Shown here one piece after another: positions 24,576 through 34,890 of a stretch of 64,000 nucleotides of DNA (its first letter is position 1; each line of letters starts with the position of its first letter). Where the stretch lies: positions 50,218 through 114,217 of the forward strand of contig CAMYAY010000002.1 in the NCBI GenBank assembly GCA_947253945.1. Reading direction: 5' to 3'. The notes beneath the pieces were generated by a model that was not told the origin of the DNA, made no database searches, and was given only the letters and a program-made list of their open reading frames with translations. The DNA comes from an uncultured Candidatus Saccharibacteria bacterium. GTDB lineage: Bacteria > Patescibacteriota > Saccharimonadia > Saccharimonadales > Saccharimonadaceae. The position numbers and the translations under genes were made by a program.

Positions 24576-27290
24576 ATGGTAATTAAAAAGAGGTGTTTGT
24601 TCGGCATACTAGCATTACTGATAATGCCCCTCTTTTTAGTCGCCATCAACACCTCTAAGGCTAAAGCGGTTGAGCCAGAAGACTGCTATTTTGGATCTAC
24701 CGTACAAAACCCAGATAAGCAAATCAAGATAGATTGCAACAAAGAAATCGACAACGTGCCTCTTAAATCATATAAGAACACCGAGGAACAGATAAAAGGA
24801 TATAATAAAATATTGTCAGGATGCCAAAAAGCCTATTCGCCATTATTACCTCAATGTATAAAATCAGGTTATTGTATAGAAGCAGATTGGCTAGGTGAAA
24901 ATATTAAATATAGAGCGCCAATATATGTTTGCACGCGTGCCTGGCGTGCCACTACTAGAGTATCGCCTAAAATGTGCGCCGACTTAGGTGATACACAAAA
25001 TTCTTATAACGACGCCAATAATATATTACACTGGAACGACCGAGATGACGGTAAAGATGAAAGCGGCGGTAAAAAATGGCAAAGTTCTAACTTACTTAAA
25101 GCCTGTCTAGCCGCCAAAGGATGTAAATACGACCCTAAAAAAAATAGATATAATTGCGACGCAGCCAAAAAATTAGTTAAAGAAAATAAACCATTCCCTG
25201 GAAGTATCGCTGAAAATCTAGATAAAAAAGATGGCTCGCTAGACGCCAACACAACAACGGCGCCACTCGATGATGGCAGCGAAGACTCCAGTGGATTTAA
25301 TAGTTCCTGCAAACGCGGTAGTGGTATCTTAGCCTTTTTTATCTGTCCAATGATTAACCTAATTTTAGGCGTTGTCGACATGCTAACCAAGCTAATTGCC
25401 GATAATCTTAAATGGACTTTTTTAGCTGACACCAAGGGTTCAAGTGCAATATACGACACCTGGAGTAGAATGCGCGACATGGCAAATATCGCGCTAGCCA
25501 TCGCCTTTATGGTAATGCTATACACATACGCAATTAACGTCGACAATAAATTTAAAGCATATACGATTAAACAGGCTATTTCGCGCCTCATAATTGTTGC
25601 GATCTGTATGCAACTATCGTTTTATATTTGCGCCGCACTAGCTGATGTGTCAAACATTGCTGGAGTAGGTGTATATGAACTATTTACTAAACAATTAGGG
25701 GGCGACGCTAGTGTAGCCTTCGGAGCAAACACTTTTAAGGCTGCATTCCGTTCCATTTTGGCTTCTATTGCAATTCTATTTGCAGTATTCTTTAGCTTTT
25801 CATCACTAGTTATGATTGCCTGTGCTATTTTAGCTATGGTCGCCTTGCGCCAAGTCATACTGGTTACTCTCACGCTACTTGCACCACTAGCCTTTGCCTG
25901 TTATTTATTGCCAAACACCGAAAAATGGTTTAAGAAATGGTCAAATAGTTTCATCCAACTACTGATAGTATACCCATTCTTTACTGGTGCCTGGGGTGGA
26001 TGTCAATTAGTCGCGTTAGTAATAGAAAAAATGTTACCGGTAGATGGAAGCAATCCAGTAAGCGGCTATGGCTATGTAATTGCGCCACTCTGCGCCATAG
26101 CACCACTAGCGCTAATTATGCCAATCTTTAAAATGAGTAGTGGCATGATGGGCAAAATAACCGGAAAAGTACAGGGTGCAATGGATAAAACTGGAGTTAG
26201 TGGCTTCGCTAAGAGCCGCGACCAAGCACGACGCACTGCTGCTAAAAATCGCATTGAGACTGGCAATCTCAAGTTACAAAACCGTCTAGCCCGGAGAGGG
26301 CATAAGTTTGCTGCCGCAGCACTTAGCTATACTAATGGCACCAGAGCAGCCTATATCTCCAATCGTAGCGACGAGCTAACAAAAGACCTCCAAAATAAAA
26401 CCGTATCAACGATTAATACTAAGCGCGTCAGCGCTAAACAAATTGTTACCGCGCCAATAAAAGCCCTCCGTAACAAAAAGGTAAATGATAAATTTATTGA
26501 ATTAAGCGCAATCACTAAAAACCCAAATGTTGAACTTAACATTAGTGATGACGCAGCAGCAGAAATAGCCACCGTTACTGGTAGCGCACCGCTCAAAAGT
26601 ACTACCAATAGCAATGGTGAAAAAATATACACTGTTAATGGCTCAGTACTAGTGCAGTACCAAGCTATGACTGGTAATAACGCTAATGGCGAAAAACTCA
26701 GTCAATCCGAATACCAAGCATCTTTGGAGTGTGCTAATGTAAAGAAGCTATTAAACCACGGTCAACTACATTACGCCACGCTAAACGTACAAAACAAGGG
26801 TGATGAGACTACTCGCAAAAGCTTTATTGACAGCTACACTAATTATAATGACGGGGAATACTGGACTGGTCATGGTAAATATAGCGACTATGATTCATAT
26901 AAAAACGCTAATAATAACCACATATTTATGGACGATAAATCAAAACAAGACTTCATCAAACAGACTGGCGATTTTAAGGCTGGCTCAATTAAAACTGAAG
27001 AAGATTTAGACAAGGCTCTACGTAATTCGCGTCGCGCCTATGTCAACAATATTAATGCCACGGATTACGGTAAGCTTGACGAAACAGTACGTACCGAACT
27101 ATTAGAGAAGTCAGTCAGGGATGGTGATCTTGATAGTGTTACTAGAATTGAACGTGTTAACGAACAATTTATTCGGTCAAATGCGCGCTCTGGAACGGAC
27201 TCAAAGGCAATCCGGCATGCTTACAATATTAAATATTCGATTGATACTTGGCGAAAGGGCAGCGATAATGAACGTTACAAAACGTGGTAA
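24576..27290 (+). CDS. VirB6/TrbL-like inner-membrane channel protein, paralogue A
   Basis: A 904-residue polytopic protein. Signal peptide 1-31 (ending SKAKA), then a Cys-rich exported region to about 245 with C-x5-C elements (CIKSGYC, CLAAKGC) and YNCDAAKKL. The membrane core (about 250-520) has about seven helices with blocks common to all four paralogues: LKWTFLADT, YICAALADVSNIAGVGVYEL, LAPLAFACYLLPNTEKWFKK and LIMPIFKMSSGMMGKITG. A 380-residue charged cytoplasmic tail follows. VirB6 homologues form the translocation channel of type IV secretion systems. TATAAT lies 17 bases upstream of the ATG. The next gene begins ten bases after the stop. Confidence 0.85.
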   Translation: MVIKKRCLFGILALLIMPLFLVAINTSKAKAVEPEDCYFGSTVQNPDKQIKIDCNKEIDNVPLKSYKNTEEQIKGYNKILSGCQKAYSPLLPQCIKSGYCIEADWLGENIKYRAPIYVCTRAWRATTRVSPKMCADLGDTQNSYNDANNILHWNDRDDGKDESGGKKWQSSNLLKACLAAKGCKYDPKKNRYNCDAAKKLVKENKPFPGSIAENLDKKDGSLDANTTTAPLDDGSEDSSGFNSSCKRGSGILAFFICPMINLILGVVDMLTKLIADNLKWTFLADTKGSSAIYDTWSRMRDMANIALAIAFMVMLYTYAINVDNKFKAYTIKQAISRLIIVAICMQLSFYICAALADVSNIAGVGVYELFTKQLGGDASVAFGANTFKAAFRSILASIAILFAVFFSFSSLVMIACAILAMVALRQVILVTLTLLAPLAFACYLLPNTEKWFKKWSNSFIQLLIVYPFFTGAWGGCQLVALVIEKMLPVDGSNPVSGYGYVIAPLCAIAPLALIMPIFKMSSGMMGKITGKVQGAMDKTGVSGFAKSRDQARRTAAKNRIETGNLKLQNRLARRGHKFAAAALSYTNGTRAAYISNRSDELTKDLQNKTVSTINTKRVSAKQIVTAPIKALRNKKVNDKFIELSAITKNPNVELNISDDAAAEIATVTGSAPLKSTTNSNGEKIYTVNGSVLVQYQAMTGNNANGEKLSQSEYQASLECANVKKLLNHGQLHYATLNVQNKGDETTRKSFIDSYTNYNDGEYWTGHGKYSDYDSYKNANNNHIFMDDKSKQDFIKQTGDFKAGSIKTEEDLDKALRNSRRAYVNNINATDYGKLDETVRTELLEKSVRDGDLDSVTRIERVNEQFIRSNARSGTDSKAIRHAYNIKYSIDTWRKGSDNERYKTW

Positions 27291-27300
27291 AATAATTATT

Positions 27301-29325
27301 ATGGAGAGGGTGGAATATTATTTACGCAGAAGCGCACTCATCTTGGCTGCGCTATTTCTACTTTGTTTGTCAATATTACCACCAAATCACGTCGCTAAAG
27401 CGAAGACTATATCAACCCTCACTATATTAGCTGACGCCGATGATGGCAAAAACGACAGCGAAACAGATGACCCAGATACTGAAAATAAATTAAATCCTAA
27501 CCCTAGTATGGGGAAGGGGGATCGCGCTGAAATACGTAAGGCAGATCACGGCAGCAAAGACACTAAATGTCGCGATGGCACATCAACCTTCGGTTGGATT
27601 ATTTGCCCGGGGCTCGATGGTTTGACGCGCGCCATCGATGGTGTAGTCACTATGATTGCCAATATGCTCAAGTGGACCATTTTAGCACAAAATCTCAAGG
27701 GAGAAAATTCACAAACTACTATATTAAATATCTGGCAGAGTGTACTAAACATCGCGAATATCGCTATCGCGGTAGCGTTTATGATTATGCTGTATAGCTA
27801 TGCTTTAAACTCTAATAATACATTCAAAGCCTATACCGTTAAAACTTTATTATCACGCCTAATAGTGGTTGCCGTGGCGACCAACTTCTCATTCTATATC
27901 TGTGCTGCACTGGCCGACCTGTCTAATATCGCTGGAGTCGGGGTATATGAACTAATCAGCAATGATATACTTAATAATGGTGGCGATGGACACTATAATG
28001 CGGTACTAGATAATATCAATCTCATTCTTAAAGGTATTGGTTTGATCGTTTTAGCATTTCTCAATGCTGGCGTAGTTATTTTAGCGGTTTTAACTATCTT
28101 TGGCGCCATTGCTTTGCGCCAGATTGCTTTGGTAGTGCTAGTAATTATGTCACCGCTAGCCTTTGCTTGTTATTTATTGCCAAACACTGAAAAATGGTTC
28201 AGGAAATGGTGGGATGCATATGTTCGACTCTTAATTGTCTTCCCATTCTTCACAGCTGCCTGGGCGGGGTGTCGTATGGTGGGCTATATTATAGCAGAAA
28301 TGCCTGGCCTAGACTCCGCTAGTGCCGGCATCATCAGTACGTTAACGACAATCGCACCACCTCTATTAATTCTGCCAATTTTCAAGATGAGTAGTGGATT
28401 AATGGGTAAAATGACTAATATGACTCGTGGCGCTATCGATAAGACCGGCATGAGCTCACGGCTGCAAAATCGCGATAAGCGCGTTAAAAAGCGGGCTGGC
28501 AACGCCGTGAAACGCGGCACAATGAAAGTACAAAATAAACTAGCCAATGCTAACACTAACTCTAGATTCTTAAACACTCTAGCTCATGGCGCCGCCTTCG
28601 GCGTTGGCGTAGCAAATGGTACGCGTGCTGAGGCGGCCGCCAAACGTAGTGATGAAGCAACTAAGAAAGCTACCAAAGATACACTCGAGAACATTAATGA
28701 CACCCGCGATCAAAACAAAATCAACCATGCTCGCAACAAGTTTAAAGGTAAGCATAATAACGAGGTAAGGCAAATCGCCACAACTGGCATGGACGCCAAA
28801 GGCAATCAAGTTGACCCTTACACTCAAGCTGCTGCTATTCAGTTTGCTGACGAGAAGAATATGCTTTCAAAAAACGAGTATCTTAGTGTACTATCAGCAG
28901 CACAGCAGAGCAAAAACTCCGCCGTTATTAAAGCTGCGGCCGATTCACGCTTTGGCAAAGAATGGCTTATGGACCAAGAATCAAAAGATAAATTCAAGAA
29001 CCAAAAAGGTGAGTGGAGCAGTATCAAAAGCGATGAAGATACACAATCAGCAATTAACAAATCGCTCAGCCGCGTTACCGCCAATGCTAATACTTGGAGT
29101 AATTTAACAACCGAGCAGCGCACACGAGTAGCCGACCGCGCACTGCAAACGGGCGATGTAAATTTGGTTAACAATGTCGAAAAAGTCAACCAGGCTGCTT
29201 ATGAAAATCGCAAGATTCTCCAGTCAACAGATGATGAAGTTGCGCAGTATCAACATCAGCTACGAGCAATTAGCGACGCCAAAAAAGGACGCATATATGA
29301 TATTACAGATGGCGGCAAATTCTAA
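27301..29325 (+). CDS. VirB6/TrbL-like channel protein, paralogue B
   Basis: A 674-residue protein from ATG 27301; the frame is open upstream within paralogue A, but the hydrophobic signal starts just after this ATG. A signal peptide (to about residue 35) and a short exported linker precede the shared core: CPGLDGLTRAIDG, LKWTILAQN, FYICAALADLSNIAGVGVYE, LAFACYLLPNTEKWFRKWWD and ILPIFKMSSGLMGKMTNM. Unlike the other three, it lacks the long Cys-rich exported domain. The cytoplasmic tail (about 430-674) has the same modules as the others, including DQESKDKFKNQKGEW. It overlaps the start of paralogue C. Confidence 0.85.
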   Translation: MERVEYYLRRSALILAALFLLCLSILPPNHVAKAKTISTLTILADADDGKNDSETDDPDTENKLNPNPSMGKGDRAEIRKADHGSKDTKCRDGTSTFGWIICPGLDGLTRAIDGVVTMIANMLKWTILAQNLKGENSQTTILNIWQSVLNIANIAIAVAFMIMLYSYALNSNNTFKAYTVKTLLSRLIVVAVATNFSFYICAALADLSNIAGVGVYELISNDILNNGGDGHYNAVLDNINLILKGIGLIVLAFLNAGVVILAVLTIFGAIALRQIALVVLVIMSPLAFACYLLPNTEKWFRKWWDAYVRLLIVFPFFTAAWAGCRMVGYIIAEMPGLDSASAGIISTLTTIAPPLLILPIFKMSSGLMGKMTNMTRGAIDKTGMSSRLQNRDKRVKKRAGNAVKRGTMKVQNKLANANTNSRFLNTLAHGAAFGVGVANGTRAEAAAKRSDEATKKATKDTLENINDTRDQNKINHARNKFKGKHNNEVRQIATTGMDAKGNQVDPYTQAAAIQFADEKNMLSKNEYLSVLSAAQQSKNSAVIKAAADSRFGKEWLMDQESKDKFKNQKGEWSSIKSDEDTQSAINKSLSRVTANANTWSNLTTEQRTRVADRALQTGDVNLVNNVEKVNQAAYENRKILQSTDDEVAQYQHQLRAISDAKKGRIYDITDGGKF

Positions 29326-32300
29326 AACCTACAGGTTAATTAATATTCTAAAACCAGTTGTATACCTGGTTGTTTTATGCATTATATGTATAAATTTTAA
29401 CCACACTACATCAGCAATTAGTCTTGTTGATGCTAGTAAAAAGGAAAAACAATTTTACTTAAACAATATGCCGATGCCGACTGTAAAATATTCTAAGGAT
29501 GATTTTTCCGACGCTGCTATAAAGTCAGCCGAAGCATGCCAAAACGTCGAGTACACTACCCTATCCTATTTATCTAAAGGTATATTCTCAGAAGTAAAAG
29601 GTCATGACATGGATGTATATAAAAAATGTGCTGCTCTTGGCTACTGTGCTAAAAATCCAATTCAACTATATGAAAAATTAGGGCAAGATGCTACCGACCG
29701 TGCAGCAAGAGAGTGTCTAACAGGGGGGTTTAGTCAAGTATTCTATAATTGTAGTCCAAATTACTGTAAAGATGCCTTTAATAAAGTTAGTGCTGAAGAT
29801 TGTGTTAAATTTCACAATTTAATTTATAAGAAAGAGATAACATTCAATAACAACTTTAACGCCAGGAATGTTACTCAGGCCAAACAACCTTTTTTATATG
29901 CAGTTTGTACTTCAATGAATTTTTGCACAAAATTTGACACCTTTCATAAGACACCCGCCGACTGCTCCAATGCAATCAAAAAAGCAAAAGAGAATAAGAA
30001 AAAAAATAAGGATAAAGATCCAGCACAAAAAAAACGTAACACTGTCTTTGAAAATCAAATAAATAGATTGCGCTCAAAACTAGGTACATCGGTGTCAGCT
30101 CTGGGGGATATGTGCTCAAAAAAAGTTAATGATGTTATCGATGATTGCGTAAAAAACAGTGGGAATGACAATATAGATAAAGTTGAGCAATGCGTAAATA
30201 ATAACTTCGATGTTAAAGACTGCAACACTAGTATGGGAACCGACCGCTCCGATCAGAAGAAATGCTCCGATAATGCCGGATTCTTTGGTTTTCTCTGGTG
30301 TCCGGGAATCAATATGCTTACCGAAGTATTTGACACCATCACTGGCATGATTACTGGTGGCCTAAAATGGACTATCTTAATTGATACTAGAGTCGGTTCT
30401 GAACATGTAAAAAAAGATCCTCATCATATCATCTATAATGCTTGGTCATCAGTGCTTGGTGTTGCTAATATTGTCATGCTCATTGGTTTTATTGCAATAT
30501 TATATAGCTATGCACTAAATTCCAATAATGTAGCTAAAGCTTATACTGTAAAAACTCTCATCTCACGACTAATCATAGTTGCTATAGCCACCAACTTCTC
30601 GTTCTATATCTGCGCTGCTCTAGCCGACCTATCTAACATCGCTGGCGTCGGTATTTATGACCTAATCCGCAGTATGATACCCGGCAACGGCGACGGACCA
30701 TTTAGTATCTCCGGGCTAGGCATAGCTATTAGTACAGTTGTCGGCGCCACAATTTTAATAGTACTAGCTTTTATGTCACTCCACTTAGTAGTTCTTTCCT
30801 TGATTATAATTCTCGCATTGGTTACCTTAAGACAAATTGCTTTACTAATGCTTGTTATTGCCTCACCACTAGCCTTTGCTTGCTATTTATTCCCGAACAC
30901 TGCTAAATGGTTTACTAAATGGTGGAATTATTACATACAGCTCTTAATTGTATTCCCACTATTTACTGCTACTTGGGCTGGATCGCGCCTTGTAGCAAGC
31001 GTCCTAGAGCTAACGCATCAATCCAATTTAATTACCACTGTACTAAGCGCAGCCACACCGTTGCTGGCTATTATTCCAATTTTCAAGATGAGTGGTGGTC
31101 TAATGAGCGGCATGACAAACAAACTACAAGGCCAAGCTAGTAAATGGAAGGGGCACGACGACCTACGACGCAAGCGTGTTGCTAATTTTGCCAAGCGCAA
31201 TAGTATGGCGCTGCAAAACAAACTTGGTAGTATACAACCCGGCGATCATGGTATGGGGCGCATATTAAGTGGCGCCGCTCACTTAGCTGGCGGCGGAATT
31301 GGATTAATGGTCGGTACACTGGCTGCAGCCGCCAATGCGCGCGCTAGTGATAACTTAGATACATTATCTAAACAAGCCGTGAAAGATATTAACGAAGAAT
31401 ATAAAGAGAAACAAAAGAAGAAAGCTGAAGAGAAGATAGAAGAATTTGCCAAAAAGAATCACGCAATCTCTGATGAGATGGCAAGTACCATCGAGCAGAC
31501 TATCGGCAACAATCCTGTTAAATATACCGAAAATAAAGATGGCGAACGATCCAATCCGATAATTACCGGCGCAATTGCTATTAAATACATGGCTATGACT
31601 GGGCGGGGAATTGATGGTAAACTACTCGACCAAAATACTTATCGTGCTGCGCTAAAATATGCTGATGAACATCTAGTAATGAGCAATGATGAATTTAATA
31701 TTGCTGTTTACAACGTTCAGCAAAATGGCGACAAAGATACTCGTTCTGACTTCATCAAGCGTCATACTAACCCAGATAAGTCAAATCACCCAATATTTAT
31801 GTCAAAGCATGGTCAAAACGACTTTATAAATCAGTCTGGCGCATTTAGTAAAGATCGTTTTGAAGATGATGACGAATTAGTTAACATTGCAGCACAAGAA
31901 CGCACCCAAGGTACTTCACCTGAACAGAAACAAACTAATACTAACGCACGTGGTATTTCAACCGAGCAGAAACAAACAAATACTAACACTCAGGGTGCTT
32001 CGCCCGAGCAAAAGCAACCACAGGATAGCACTCCAACCAGACAAGCGCAAATTAATACGCAAAAGAGTACTCTGGCAGGAGAAGCTCTTGATTACAGTCG
32101 TAGACAATATATTTCATCGCTCAATAGCGCAGGATACAATAATTTAAGTGACACAGCACGCTACAAACTTGCCCGACAGACCATATTACGCAAGGATATT
32201 GCTAGTGCCAATAGAATACGGACATTACACACTAGAGTACATCGCGACGTTAATATTATAAAGGTAAACGATAATACCAAGCATAATATGGAAGTAATAG

Positions 32301-32356
32301 ATAAGGCGTTACGTAGCTTTACAACTAGGCATTCAGGACATGGACCAAATGTATAG
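29297..32356 (+). CDS. VirB6/TrbL-like channel protein, paralogue C
   Basis: The largest of the four, 1,019 residues from ATG 29297, which has AAAGGA about eight bases upstream and overlaps the end of paralogue B by 29 bases; ATG 29309 is the alternative. A signal segment is followed by a roughly 330-residue Cys-rich exported domain with CAALGYC, CLTGGF, CSPNYC, CTSMNFC and ADCSNAIKK elements. The core has LKWTILIDT, YICAALADLSNIAGVGIYDL, LAFACYLFPNTAKWFTKWWN and IIPIFKMSGGLMSGMTN. The cytoplasmic tail carries three 14-residue repeats near residues 872-913 not found in the other copies. Confidence 0.84.
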   Translation: MILQMAANSKTYRLINILKPVVYLVVLCIICINFNHTTSAISLVDASKKEKQFYLNNMPMPTVKYSKDDFSDAAIKSAEACQNVEYTTLSYLSKGIFSEVKGHDMDVYKKCAALGYCAKNPIQLYEKLGQDATDRAARECLTGGFSQVFYNCSPNYCKDAFNKVSAEDCVKFHNLIYKKEITFNNNFNARNVTQAKQPFLYAVCTSMNFCTKFDTFHKTPADCSNAIKKAKENKKKNKDKDPAQKKRNTVFENQINRLRSKLGTSVSALGDMCSKKVNDVIDDCVKNSGNDNIDKVEQCVNNNFDVKDCNTSMGTDRSDQKKCSDNAGFFGFLWCPGINMLTEVFDTITGMITGGLKWTILIDTRVGSEHVKKDPHHIIYNAWSSVLGVANIVMLIGFIAILYSYALNSNNVAKAYTVKTLISRLIIVAIATNFSFYICAALADLSNIAGVGIYDLIRSMIPGNGDGPFSISGLGIAISTVVGATILIVLAFMSLHLVVLSLIIILALVTLRQIALLMLVIASPLAFACYLFPNTAKWFTKWWNYYIQLLIVFPLFTATWAGSRLVASVLELTHQSNLITTVLSAATPLLAIIPIFKMSGGLMSGMTNKLQGQASKWKGHDDLRRKRVANFAKRNSMALQNKLGSIQPGDHGMGRILSGAAHLAGGGIGLMVGTLAAAANARASDNLDTLSKQAVKDINEEYKEKQKKKAEEKIEEFAKKNHAISDEMASTIEQTIGNNPVKYTENKDGERSNPIITGAIAIKYMAMTGRGIDGKLLDQNTYRAALKYADEHLVMSNDEFNIAVYNVQQNGDKDTRSDFIKRHTNPDKSNHPIFMSKHGQNDFINQSGAFSKDRFEDDDELVNIAAQERTQGTSPEQKQTNTNARGISTEQKQTNTNTQGASPEQKQPQDSTPTRQAQINTQKSTLAGEALDYSRRQYISSLNSAGYNNLSDTARYKLARQTILRKDIASANRIRTLHTRVHRDVNIIKVNDNTKHNMEVIDKALRSFTTRHSGHGPNV
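31910..32035 (+). repeat. Three 42-base tandem repeats in VirB6-like paralogue C
   Basis: Units at 31910-31951, 31952-31993 and 31994-32035 encode a 14-residue repeat, G-x-S-x-EQKQTNTN-like. The third unit is diverged in its second half. They lengthen the cytoplasmic tail by a flexible, Gln/Thr/Asn-rich linker. Confidence 0.8.
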
Positions 32357-32376
32357 TATTATAGGATAAGGGTTAT

Positions 32377-34824
32377 ATGATGGTTAAGATAATTAAACTA
32401 ATTAAGCATTATGGTGTGGTAACTTTGTTTGCTATGGCTATTAGTGTTACATTGTGTAACACTAATTGTTACGCAGTATTTAAGCCAAATAAAGAAAACT
32501 GCAAAAATCTTACATCTAAGATAGATCAAAATGCTCCATTTAATGATGACTATATGGATGGAACAATCGGAATAATACGCGACGGTGATTTAATTGGGCA
32601 CTTTACTAGTAATGAAATAGCCTGTAAAAATGCTGGTTGGCTCTCAGTAGCTGAAGATAATGATATTGATCATTGTAAAGAACCTCACGTAACTAAAGAC
32701 CAATGTAATGCACGTACTGTATTACTTTTTAACGACGTAGCAGCAGATCAGGCGAACACTAATGTTAATTATGTGACATGCTCGCGCATGAACGACAATA
32801 ATGACCGACTGGCGTATTACAATTACACAACCATAAAACATCGTCGGCAAACACCAGCTGCTCAGGCGTGTATAGCAAAGGGGTTTTGCGCTAAAACAGA
32901 AAAACACGATCGAAAGAAACCGTATCTAGACTGCAGCGTTGCCCACTGGTTGATGGAATGTAAAAACTTCCATAAACAACCTTATGATGATAATCTACCT
33001 AAAGCCAAGTGGTCTGACGGATGGGTTGATAAACAACAATTATGTATTGATAATAAACTATGCTACGTAGATGATGACGATAACGATAGAATTATACGCT
33101 GCGACGGTGCAAAAAAAGATTTAGATAAGCAAATTAAAAAAGATCATGATCGTAATAAAGCTAAAAAGCAAGCTGAGTCCGGCATTATATCCGTAAAAAG
33201 TTTAGACCATGGTATTCCGGCTCAGCAAAAAAACATGGAGATATGTGAAGATAATTCACTCGATTTCGGCTGGATTATCTGTCCAGGGGTAAATATCTTA
33301 ACAAAAGCCATGGATGGCGTAGCTGGTATTGTAGCAAATAGCCTTAAGTGGACCGTTATTGCCGACGATGCTAGTCATGATAATCACTTACTTGAGATAT
33401 GGAAAAGAATCCGCAACATTGCCAATATTGCACTGGTTATAGTATTTATAATTGCACTATATTCATATGCTACTAGTGCAGGCAATACATTCAAGGCATA
33501 TACATTAAAAAACCTCCTGTCTCGCCTTATTTTAGTAGCTGTTGCAATATATGCTTCGTTTTATATTTGCGCAGCGGCGGCTGATGTATCAAATATTATC
33601 GGCAATAGCATTTATGAATTAATTACGTCAAAGATGACATCAACCGGTGGCGACTTTGCTACGTCGCTAATCAACACGTTCCAGGTTATCACTGGTATTA
33701 TAGCTGTCGTAGTATTAGTAGCACTAAACTTCTCCACTATCCTATCTACTGTGGTACTAATTTTAGCTGTTATCATGCTTCGCCAAGTAGCTCTCGTAAC
33801 ACTTATTTTATTCTCACCAATTGCTTTTGCTTGCTATTTGCTGCCGAATACTGAAAAGTGGTTCAAAAAATGGTGGGATGCTTACTTTAAATTACTCATT
33901 GTATTTCCATTTTTCACCACGGCTTGGGGTGCGTCAAGATTAATTAGCAATGTTATGACAACATCTGGCCATTCAAATGTCGTCATTATAACAGTATGTG
34001 CGATTGCACCACTCTTATCTATTATGCCAATCTTCAAAATGACTGGTGCAATGATGGGTAAATTAACTGCCATGGCACAAGGTGCAGCTAATAAATCTGG
34101 CATGAATAAACTAGCTCAGACCGCCGACGCTAATCGCAAAAAGCGCATTGGAAATAACATTAAATCTGGTAGTATTCAACTTCAAAACCGTCTTAATAAG
34201 GGCGGTGCGGTTAGTAAATTTGCCGGACGCACTATTGGTCGACTCAATGGCACCAATAATGAAGCCATTCAAAAGCGGCGCGATAATCTGTTTAATGACA
34301 CAGTCGAACAAGTAAGTAGTAAATATACTAAGAAAATGACTGATGCCGCGAATGAAAGAATCAATGGTGTTAATGGTGAAGGTGCTATGAGTGACGAAGA
34401 TGTCATGAGCGCCATCTCAACCGGTAAAACTAAGAGCGGTGAACAGTTAAACCAATATGAACAAGCCGCTGCAATCCGCCGCGCTAACCGCAATGGTATG
34501 ATTAATGAGTCGAATTTCCAAGATGTAGTTAAGAATGCTCAGAATGGTGATAGTAAGATTGTGCGACAAGCCGTCGCCGAATCCAATTATGGACGCTACA
34601 TGTTGGGTAATGGCAACGAACGAGATAACTTCGTTAGTCAAAAGGGTAATTGGAAGCACGATAGCAAAGAAGATGAATCTGGTGAAAGTAAGAGCGCTAA
34701 AATGAGCGATTCGGATATCAGTGATGCTATCGACAATTCAGTTCGCGCGCAAAATATTTCGCTTGATGATATGAGTAATATGAGTCAGGAGCAAAGAGAC
34801 TTCATAAAGAATCATGGCGGTTAA
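32377..34824 (+). CDS. VirB6/TrbL-like channel protein, paralogue D
   Basis: An 815-residue protein. Signal segment to about residue 34, then a Cys-rich exported domain of about 240 residues with CIAKGFC ... LDCSVAHWL and CIDNKLC ... IRCDGAKKDL. The membrane core follows: CPGVNILTKAMDG, LKWTVIADD, FYICAAAADVSNIIGNSIYE, IAFACYLLPNTEKWFKKWWD and IMPIFKMTGAMMGKLTAM. The cytoplasmic tail (about 570-815) has the shared GEQLNQYEQAAAI and FVSQKGNW modules. Spacing of 20 bases from paralogue C fits one long transcript. Confidence 0.85.
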   Translation: MMVKIIKLIKHYGVVTLFAMAISVTLCNTNCYAVFKPNKENCKNLTSKIDQNAPFNDDYMDGTIGIIRDGDLIGHFTSNEIACKNAGWLSVAEDNDIDHCKEPHVTKDQCNARTVLLFNDVAADQANTNVNYVTCSRMNDNNDRLAYYNYTTIKHRRQTPAAQACIAKGFCAKTEKHDRKKPYLDCSVAHWLMECKNFHKQPYDDNLPKAKWSDGWVDKQQLCIDNKLCYVDDDDNDRIIRCDGAKKDLDKQIKKDHDRNKAKKQAESGIISVKSLDHGIPAQQKNMEICEDNSLDFGWIICPGVNILTKAMDGVAGIVANSLKWTVIADDASHDNHLLEIWKRIRNIANIALVIVFIIALYSYATSAGNTFKAYTLKNLLSRLILVAVAIYASFYICAAAADVSNIIGNSIYELITSKMTSTGGDFATSLINTFQVITGIIAVVVLVALNFSTILSTVVLILAVIMLRQVALVTLILFSPIAFACYLLPNTEKWFKKWWDAYFKLLIVFPFFTTAWGASRLISNVMTTSGHSNVVIITVCAIAPLLSIMPIFKMTGAMMGKLTAMAQGAANKSGMNKLAQTADANRKKRIGNNIKSGSIQLQNRLNKGGAVSKFAGRTIGRLNGTNNEAIQKRRDNLFNDTVEQVSSKYTKKMTDAANERINGVNGEGAMSDEDVMSAISTGKTKSGEQLNQYEQAAAIRRANRNGMINESNFQDVVKNAQNGDSKIVRQAVAESNYGRYMLGNGNERDNFVSQKGNWKHDSKEDESGESKSAKMSDSDISDAIDNSVRAQNISLDDMSNMSQEQRDFIKNHGG

Positions 34825-34890
34825 GCTAATTGATTATTATACACACCTATGTTAATATAAAGTTATATTTCACGTGGAGACAATTTAAAC

